Below are positions 58,594 through 64,000 of a stretch of 64,000 nucleotides of DNA, piece by piece. The DNA lies in the NCBI GenBank assembly GCA_003712055.1, contig RHLJ01000001.1, forward strand, positions 744,001 through 808,000. Direction: 5' to 3'. The notes under the pieces were generated by a model. The model was not told where the DNA came from. It was given only the letters and a program-made list of their open reading frames with translations, and did no database searches. Made by a program: the position numbers and the translations under genes. This DNA is from Balneola sp. GTDB lineage: Bacteria > Bacteroidota > Rhodothermia > Balneolales > Balneolaceae. The first letter of the stretch is position 1. Every line of letters starts with the position of its first letter.

Positions 58594-60300
58594 ATGAAAA
58601 GCTCTAATTCGGGTTATACCCTTCACTGTATCACTTGCAATCATGTAAATGATGAACGAGAGACCAGCACCTACTGCACAAATTGTGGAAGCGTACTCAC
58701 CGTTGATTACAACGAAATCCGAAAAGAAATTCAATACCCACTAGAAAACATTATACCCGATCCACTTAAAACGCATTACACAGCTCTTAGGTCATTGAAC
58801 AGGCTATCTAAGAAATACGGAGCTGATCTACACGCAAAACTGGAGTTTGAAAACCCTACAGGTTGTTTCAAAGACAGGGGAAGTTATGTGGAGGTGCTGA
58901 AAGCTATTGAATTGGGAGCGGATGCCATTTGTCTTGCCTCAACTGGAAATATGGCTGCATCAGTAGCAGCGTATGCCTGCTATTTCAAAATCCCTTGTTT
59001 TGTATTTGTACCGGAACGAACTCCAGAAGTAAAACTGGCCCAGTCTACCATTTATGATGCAACTATCATTAAGATTAAAGGGGATTTTAAGCAGTGCGAG
59101 CTTCTTTGCCGGGAGTTTGCCAAATCAGGCAACTACTACTTAGCAGGTGATTATGTATTCCGGCAGGAAGGACAGAAATCTTTTTCTTATGAGCTTTTTG
59201 AACAAGGTCCTATCGACTATGATTATATCTTCGTACCAGTAGGCGCAGGGACAAATTTTGCTGCCATTTTTAAAGGCCTCAAAGAGTTAAAAGCAGCAGG
59301 AGAAATTGATCATATCCCTTCCTTCGTTGCAGTACAACCTGAACAAAGTTCTCCAGTGGTTGAAGGCATCTTCAAAAAAGAAAAGATTATACATGACCAG
59401 GTTAATACCATGGCCGATGCTGTGGCTGTAGCCGATCCCTTCGATTTTTATAAAGTGATGGAAGGTATTGATGAAACCAACGGACTTGCTTATACAGCTA
59501 CTGAAAACGAGCTCCTGGACTCAATGAAAGAGATGACTATCGAGGAAGGCCTTTTCACTGAACCAGCCTGTGCCATTCCTTTAGCCTGCTTCAAGAATAA
59601 CCTGGATCAGTTTAAAGGAAAAAAGTGCCTTTTTGTACTCACAGGAACTGGTCTTAAGAGTTCGCAAATTGTTTCCAAGTACTCCCTCTCCTCTCCAGTG
59701 CTTTCTCCAAAACTTGAGCGGGTTCAACAGTATATCGAATCTGGTTTCCCTGAACTGCAGCGTAATAGCTGGGGCCAATCTCGCGATATGATTATGGGGA
59801 ATGTGAACATGAGTGAAGAGCACACCCGGTTGTATGATGAATATGTGAGTGGCATCAATAAAAAAGGAAAGACACTTAAAGAGGAAGAGATCAAAGCGCT
59901 TAAGTCATTAGTGTATCATGAAGATCCCAACCTGGAGTATCCTATCGAGGTACTTGATTACAAACTTACTATGAGGATGCAGGGTCTGGTTAGCGCTGCT
60001 GTAAAACTCAAACTCCCTAATGATGAAGAAATCATCTCTTTAGATCAGGGCGTAGGACCAATGGATGCGGTTCTTACTGCTATCAAAGCAGAAACCGATG
60101 CATTTATTCCCGTTGAGGTAAAAAACCACCAGGTAGAAATCCTAAGCCCGGATACTGATTCCCTGGTTATCGTTTCTCTTACCATGGAGAAAGACGATTT
60201 CACCTTCACTACTAAAGCTGCCTCACCCGATACCATCCAGGCTTTAATCCAGGCTTTTGTGAAAGGACTCGCTGTAGCGAATAAGGCGTTGGTGTCTTAA
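58594..60300 (+). CDS. Threonine-synthase-like PLP enzyme fused to a LeuA-type regulatory domain
   Basis: 568 residues from the ATG at 58594; the frame is open to 58462 but that part crosses the family A repeat. Domain order: zinc-ribbon-like CxxC at 12-15 and 28-31; fold type II PLP domain with NPTGCFKDRG (Lys93), ASTGNMAASVAAYA, VPVGAGTNFAAI and LTGTGLKSSQ; then residues about 372-445, a helical linker (EYVSGINKKGKTLKEEEIKALKSLV) like the subdomain that precedes the LeuA regulatory domain; and 450-565 with YKLTMRMQGLVSAAVKLKLP and GVGPMDAVLTAI, as in the dimerisation domain of isopropylmalate synthase. It probably makes threonine from phosphohomoserine and is feedback regulated by a branched-chain amino acid; the last point is inference. 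Confidence 0.87.
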   Translation: MKSSNSGYTLHCITCNHVNDERETSTYCTNCGSVLTVDYNEIRKEIQYPLENIIPDPLKTHYTALRSLNRLSKKYGADLHAKLEFENPTGCFKDRGSYVEVLKAIELGADAICLASTGNMAASVAAYACYFKIPCFVFVPERTPEVKLAQSTIYDATIIKIKGDFKQCELLCREFAKSGNYYLAGDYVFRQEGQKSFSYELFEQGPIDYDYIFVPVGAGTNFAAIFKGLKELKAAGEIDHIPSFVAVQPEQSSPVVEGIFKKEKIIHDQVNTMADAVAVADPFDFYKVMEGIDETNGLAYTATENELLDSMKEMTIEEGLFTEPACAIPLACFKNNLDQFKGKKCLFVLTGTGLKSSQIVSKYSLSSPVLSPKLERVQQYIESGFPELQRNSWGQSRDMIMGNVNMSEEHTRLYDEYVSGINKKGKTLKEEEIKALKSLVYHEDPNLEYPIEVLDYKLTMRMQGLVSAAVKLKLPNDEEIISLDQGVGPMDAVLTAIKAETDAFIPVEVKNHQVEILSPDTDSLVIVSLTMEKDDFTFTTKAASPDTIQALIQAFVKGLAVANKALVS

Positions 60301-60326
60301 AAAATAAGTGATTTCACTCGCTTATT
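60301..60326 (+). terminator. Possible weak terminator
   Basis: AATAAGTG / CGCTTATT hairpin with one mismatch, followed by AATTCTTCTC. No strong T-run. The remaining gap to 60523 is AT-rich with nothing else recognised. Confidence 0.35.
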
Positions 60327-60523
60327 AATTCTTCTCATACTTTTGCGCTTTTCGTATTAATCAGTAGCAAAGTACTCACTACTTTTCGCGATAAAGCTAC
60401 CTAAGTATAGGGTTCTTCACACCCAAAATTGGTATGTGTAAATCCATATTTATATGTATTTAAAAATAAAATCATAAAGTTTATAGTAGAGTTGCCATTA
60501 AACTTTAATCAACTCAAAAAACT

Positions 60524-61426
60524 ATGAACGATGAACAAAAACTTCCCCACAAAGCCGTTGGGCAAAGCCTGGAAAGCAAGTCCTCAGAAGATACTCTCGC
60601 ATACTGGACAGAAGAAAGAATCAAAAATGCGATACCTTTAAAACCTCCTAAGCAAACTATACCAAAAGATTTCAAGCTGGAAGAGTTAACAGGAGATAAT
60701 CAGCCTCTTGGCGAACCAAAAGTTGTACATCCCGGGATACCCCAAAATTTAGACCAGACCGGAACTGTAGTACCAAATCCTGGAAGCTGGCCATATGCCT
60801 GCATAGGAAAGCTACTTTTCACTCAAAACGGTACCGACTATGTAGGAACTGCATTCTCCGTTTCCGGTAGCAAAAGTGTTTTTATGACTGCCGGACATTG
60901 CGTTTATGATCAGGCTTCTGGTAAATGGTCTGAAAATACCGTGTTATCTCTAGGATGGTCTAGCTCTTCTCAAGGTCAGAAATTCACTGCGGTTAACCTT
61001 GTTACATGCTATGGATGGATTAGAAATGAAGGCTACCAATATGATATCGGTGCTGGTATAGTAAGTGGCGATATGTTTACTAACAGAGGAAACCTCGGAA
61101 TACTTTTTAATCAACAAGCTAATACCGGCCCCTGGACAGCTGTAGGATATCCCGCAGATCCAAACCCACCTTATGGCGGAAATACTATGTATCAATCCGT
61201 TGGCTCATACATTTCTCCAATCGATCCCGGAACTATAGGAATGAATAACAATGATATGGGTGGTGGATCAAGCGGAGGCCCATGGATAGTAAATTCAGAT
61301 TGGGGATATGTAAATGGTCTACAATCTTACGATTATGATAATCCGGATACAGATGAATACTCACCATATTTTGGTGAAGCTGCTTATAACATTTGGTATT
61401 GTGCTGTTACAGGAGGGACTTGCTAA
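60524..61426 (+). CDS. Trypsin-fold serine protease (V8-like) without evident signal peptide
   Basis: 300 residues. Chymotrypsin-type triad: His125 in FMTAGHCVYD, Asp174 in YQYDIGAGIV and Ser250 in GGGSSGGPWIV. Cys92-like and Cys126, Cys162 and the C-terminal CAVTGGTC cysteines may form disulfides, which fits a secreted enzyme. The N-terminal 80 residues are polar (MNDEQKLPHKAVGQSLESKSSEDT ... VVHPGIPQNL) and contain no signal peptide; they may be a propeptide or a non-classical route. Resembles the glutamyl-endopeptidase/V8-like proteases. Single gene. Confidence 0.85.
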   Translation: MNDEQKLPHKAVGQSLESKSSEDTLAYWTEERIKNAIPLKPPKQTIPKDFKLEELTGDNQPLGEPKVVHPGIPQNLDQTGTVVPNPGSWPYACIGKLLFTQNGTDYVGTAFSVSGSKSVFMTAGHCVYDQASGKWSENTVLSLGWSSSSQGQKFTAVNLVTCYGWIRNEGYQYDIGAGIVSGDMFTNRGNLGILFNQQANTGPWTAVGYPADPNPPYGGNTMYQSVGSYISPIDPGTIGMNNNDMGGGSSGGPWIVNSDWGYVNGLQSYDYDNPDTDEYSPYFGEAAYNIWYCAVTGGTC

Positions 61427-61438
61427 ATAAAATAGATG

Positions 61439-61475
61439 CTGACAAATGAGTTTCTACGCTGTACTTATTTGTCAG
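61439..61475 (+). terminator. Hairpin after the protease gene
   Basis: CTGACAAATGAGT / ACTTATTTGTCAG, 13-bp stem with one mismatch and an 11-base loop. The tail TTCTACATTTTG is weak, so it may be a terminator or an operator for the regulator gene downstream. Confidence 0.5.
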
Positions 61476-61550
61476 TTCTACATTTTGATTTAACACAACA
61501 AGGGTATTCTTAGGGAATAAAGAGTTACTTCGTTAGCTTCCTACCGACTT

Positions 61551-62045
61551 TTGAATCCTTTTTCATATCCTATGAAAACCATACAGGTTAGCAAGGGCGA
61601 AGTACTTCAAACTTTGGGAGTGCTGAACTCAAAAATTTACCACGTTCACGAAGGGTTACTCCGAAGTTATTCCATTGATGAGAAAGGGAAAGAGCATATT
61701 TTCATGTTTGCCCCTGAAGGATGGACAATTGCCGATACCAATGGGCCTGAAGTTCCTACTGTGCTATATATCGACTGCCTGGAGGATTCGATTGTAAGTA
61801 TTTATGAAAAAGTCTTACAAAGAGAAGAGAAAAATGTAGGGCCTCTTGTTAAACGTCTTTCTGTGCTACAAGAAAGAGTGATTATGTTGATGTCTTCTTC
61901 GGCGATAGAGCGCTATGAGCATTTTGTGAAAACCTACCCTGAAATAGTTCAGCGTGTACCCCAACGAATGATTGCTTCCTATCTTGGCATTACCCCTGAA
62001 GCACTTAGTAAAGTGAAAAATAAGCGATCAAAGAAATCCAGTTAG
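61551..62045 (+). CDS. Crp/Fnr-family regulator
   Basis: About 164 residues from TTG 61551; an ATG at 61572 (MKTIQVSKGEVLQTLG) is the alternative start. Cyclic-nucleotide-binding-like fold with VSKGEVLQTLGVLNSKIYHVHEGLLRSY and a helix-turn-helix in IVQRVPQRMIASYLGITPEALSKVKNK. The effector-binding arginine of Crp is not evident and there is no FNR cysteine cluster, as in most Crp-like proteins of this group. A TTGAT-N6-ATCAA palindrome lies between this gene and the next, pointing to that gene as a target. Confidence 0.85.
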   Translation: MNPFSYPMKTIQVSKGEVLQTLGVLNSKIYHVHEGLLRSYSIDEKGKEHIFMFAPEGWTIADTNGPEVPTVLYIDCLEDSIVSIYEKVLQREEKNVGPLVKRLSVLQERVIMLMSSSAIERYEHFVKTYPEIVQRVPQRMIASYLGITPEALSKVKNKRSKKSS

Positions 62046-62085
62046 TCAGGACTTTCTTAATCTAGGTTAATGCGATCTCCAGACT

Positions 62086-62105
62086 GTTTGATGATATTAT
62101 CAAAC
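62086..62105. promoter_or_regulatory. Candidate Crp/Fnr-type operator
   Basis: GTTTGATGATATTATCAAAC, a 20-base palindrome whose core is TTGAT-N6-ATCAA. Half sites are those of FNR and the six-base spacer is that of CRP. It lies 45 bases before the ATG of the membrane protein gene and right after the Crp/Fnr gene. Confidence 0.6.
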
Positions 62106-62149
62106 GATAAAATTACAAAACTGCTACAGATCAATTTAAACCTACCATC

Positions 62150-62593
62150 ATGCTAAAAGCATCTTCTGTTCTATGGATTATCTGGGGACTTGTACACATG
62201 TTCGCCGGAATAATGACTATGTACTTTATTATAACCGGAGATATAGGCGGAGCTGTAGCTGGAATAGCTGATGCTGTCGACCCCTCTACTTTAGAAATGG
62301 CTTACCCGGAAGCTGCAGGAGCAGTTATTGGTCAACATGGCTTTAATTTACTATGGATCGGGTTAGTAACCTTCATTTGTGCTTTTTTCATCTGGAAAGG
62401 AAATAAGCCTGCAATCTTTTTGGCTGCAATAACAGGAGGTCTTGCCGATCTCGGCTATTTTATATTTATGGACTTAGGTGGTTTTGTTCATTTCATACCA
62501 GGTACACTTATGACTCTTGTCTCTTCATCAGCAATTATCCTTAGTTTCTACACTTATTTTAAGGGTAAAAAAGAAGCGGCTTACAGCGATTAG
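62150..62593 (+). CDS. Four-helix membrane protein of unknown function
   Basis: 147 residues with four membrane helices (SSVLWIIWGLVHMFAGIMTMYFIITG, AVIGQHGFNLLWIGLVTFICAFFIW, AIFLAAITGGLADLGYFIFM, FIPGTLMTLVSSSAIILSFY). Histidines and a GQHGFN motif in helix 2 are reminiscent of small DoxX- or DUF-type membrane proteins, but no family is certain. The candidate Crp/Fnr operator in front of it and the adjacent regulator suggest direct control. Confidence 0.72.
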   Translation: MLKASSVLWIIWGLVHMFAGIMTMYFIITGDIGGAVAGIADAVDPSTLEMAYPEAAGAVIGQHGFNLLWIGLVTFICAFFIWKGNKPAIFLAAITGGLADLGYFIFMDLGGFVHFIPGTLMTLVSSSAIILSFYTYFKGKKEAAYSD

Positions 62594-62601
62594 TCTTTTT
62601 A

Positions 62602-62643
62602 GTTAATGGTTATTGGAAAAAGAATTAACCAATAACCATTAAC
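62602..62643. repeat. Perfect hairpin repeat, family D (copy 2)
   Basis: GTTAATGGTTATTGG (62602-62616) and CCAATAACCATTAAC (62629-62643): 15-bp perfect stem, 12-base loop, ten bases past the membrane protein stop. Confidence 0.8.
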
Positions 62644-62758
62644 CAAATCCCTCTTGATTCTCTTGTGGTATATCTTGTTATTCTTGTATTAGCAATAAAG
62701 CTTCATGCAAATCGAATGGATTCAGAGAAAAGGGCATAGAGGTAGAGGATAAATCATT

Positions 62759-62863
62759 TTGGATCTCGTAGTACTTGATCCGGAAATAGAGATTGATACC
62801 AGAACCTTAACAGCATTTGCTCGACTTCTTTTGCAACTTCACTCAATTATACATCAAGAATAA
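62759..62863 (+). other. Short coding-like stretch, possible gene remnant
   Basis: From TTG 62759 the frame reads LDLVVLDPEIEIDTRTLTAF and continues to HSIIHQE before TAA. The composition looks like a real amphipathic protein end but there is no ATG or ribosome site; a stop lies three codons upstream. It may be the last part of a lost gene. The rest of 62644-62886 shows nothing recognisable. Confidence 0.25.
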
Positions 62864-62886
62864 ATCGAAGAATTAAGAACTCAGGT

Positions 62887-64000
62887 ATGATGAATCACTT
62901 CATTAGAAGTTTGACCGGGCAAAAAAGCATTCGCTATCTCCTACTATTTTGCCTTCTTGCAGTACTCCAAAGTGTACAAGCACAAACCAAGCAAAGTTAT
63001 AACATCGGGTTTATTTTTGATACGCTTCCCGAGAACGCAGAAATCCTGCTCGTTCAAATGCAAAACGAGATCCGATCGGTGGTTGGTCAGGATGCAACCA
63101 TAAATTTTCCTGAATCCGGAATATATATCAATAATTTAAGCTTAGAAGGAGCTCGTGATAACTTCAAAGCTATCAATGAGAACCCTGAGGTGGATATCAT
63201 CCTGGCTTTTGGAGTACTCAATAACGTGGTTATACTAGAAAATGAAGTTCACAATAAACCTACCATCTTGTTTGGGACAATTACGAGAGAGTTTAAATCT
63301 GAATCCCTATCAGAGGAAACAAGTGGTATCGATAACTTATCGCTTATTCTTACTTCTCAATCGATTACGCAAGATCTTTCCATCTTTAGTGAGCTTGTCA
63401 ATTTTAGAAAAGTGGGCATTGTTTTTGAAGACTATCTAATGGACGTACTTCCTTTGGAAGAAACCATTGCCTCGATTACGGACTCAATTGGAGTTGAACA
63501 CCGCATTATCAACTATAATAGTTTAGACGAAATTATTGAAAGCTTGGATGAAGTTGATGCCGTTTACTTTGCTAATACTTTTTTCCTTACTGAAGATGAA
63601 ATAAGCAGACTTTCCCAGGAAATGATTGATAGAAGAATCCCTTCCTACACTAGTTCTGGTTCGCGGGAAGTAGAACTAGGAATAATGGCCTCCAATCAAA
63701 CAGATGATAACCTGGATCAGTTTTTCCGAAGAATAGCCTTAAATGTTGAGGCCATAGTGAATGGGAAAAACCCCTCTGAACTTCCCACCTACCTAGACGC
63801 TACTGAACAGCTCATCCTTAATTTCAATACAGCCTCTTTAATTGGTGGGCCTCTCAAATACAGCTTGATTTATGATACCCAAATCGTTGGCGAATTTAAA
63901 AATGTGCTTTCTGAAAGGGATTATTCGCTTATTGAACTGTTAAGCGAAGCCAGAGAACGAAATTTAGGACTACTAGTTAGTAACCTAGATGTGGAGCTAT
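62887..64000 (+). CDS. Periplasmic binding protein fused to a TolC-like domain (3' truncated)
   Basis: Open from ATG 62887 (a second ATG follows) to the window end, 371 codons without a stop. Signal peptide about 1-34 (IRYLLLFCLLAVLQSVQAQ). Residues about 38-320 look like an ABC-transporter substrate-binding domain of the TrpX/DUF534 type (YNIGFIFDTLPENAEILLVQMQNEI, VDIILAFGVLNNVVILE, FRKVGIVFEDYLMDVLPLEE, VDAVYFANTFFLTEDEISRLSQEMIDRRIPSYTSSGSREVELGIMAS). After about 330 the sequence turns into SERDYSLIELLSEARERNLG, the typical first helix of TolC-family efflux proteins. It would then be a fused binding/efflux protein. The rest is outside the window. Confidence 0.75.
   Translation, partial: MMNHFIRSLTGQKSIRYLLLFCLLAVLQSVQAQTKQSYNIGFIFDTLPENAEILLVQMQNEIRSVVGQDATINFPESGIYINNLSLEGARDNFKAINENPEVDIILAFGVLNNVVILENEVHNKPTILFGTITREFKSESLSEETSGIDNLSLILTSQSITQDLSIFSELVNFRKVGIVFEDYLMDVLPLEETIASITDSIGVEHRIINYNSLDEIIESLDEVDAVYFANTFFLTEDEISRLSQEMIDRRIPSYTSSGSREVELGIMASNQTDDNLDQFFRRIALNVEAIVNGKNPSELPTYLDATEQLILNFNTASLIGGPLKYSLIYDTQIVGEFKNVLSERDYSLIELLSEARERNLGLLVSNLDVEL

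Overview
The window reads as a chromosomal segment of a marine or halophilic member of the Balneolota/Rhodothermota side of the Bacteroidota-like bacteria (Balneola- or Gracilimonas-like). Taxonomy is inferred: about 40% GC by eye, two proteins ending in the type IX secretion sorting domain of the YPNPFNPST style, a PID-CTERM-like small protein, a fused-type SdhC, PadR plus 'prefix' FtsX permease, and the yicC-gmk-rpoZ-coaBC order. Gene density is high: no gap exceeds 300 bases, and I saw no tRNA, rRNA, CRISPR array, insertion sequence or phage gene.

Layout. 1-6100: the end of a T9SS-exported carbohydrate-binding-like protein, a two-gene glycine betaine/choline-type ABC importer (ATPase plus a fused binding-protein/permease), and a T9SS-exported protein followed by a tiny PID-CTERM-like protein. 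6150-9880: a SigK-like sigma factor, RskA-like anti-sigma factor and fasciclin protein in one row, a GNAT enzyme, then a second ECF sigma factor overlapping a membrane protein. 10087-15175: threonine ammonia-lyase, two tandem class V PLP enzymes and a DUF2911 protein. 15378-22700: a large AT-rich unknown, a PadR-controlled FtsX permease and a flotillin/NfeD-like pair. 22810-28000: succinate dehydrogenase sdhCAB, a YigZ protein and a LolA-like protein.

28036-42780: a B12 adenosyltransferase, an SGNH-hydrolase/TPR protein, glmM, msrB, a DinB protein, an M23 peptidase, a carbamoyltransferase module (carbamoyltransferase, a 49-residue DUF5989/SxtK-like protein, SxtJ), the yicC-gmk-rpoZ-coaBC housekeeping block, a lipase and a VWA lipoprotein. 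42960-51500 looks accessory: methyltransferase, NCS1 permease, three AraC-type regulators (one interrupted by a stop codon), hydrolase, cupin, atypical SDR, VOC and ABM proteins. 51497-64000: a gabT/gabD-like pair, a thioredoxin-like protein, an unknown with a misleading family label, anmK, a threonine-synthase-like enzyme with a LeuA-type regulatory domain, a trypsin-like protease, a Crp/Fnr regulator with a candidate operator in front of its neighbour, and at the edge a binding-protein/TolC-like fusion.

The strongest unexplained layer is non-coding: at least five families of palindromic interspersed repeats, some acting as terminators, one pair nearly identical in inverted orientation around the dinB-M23-sxtJ-DUF5989 segment. 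The most promising protein-level observations are the carbamoyltransferase trio, the threonine-synthase/LeuA-domain fusion and the binding-protein/TolC fusion.
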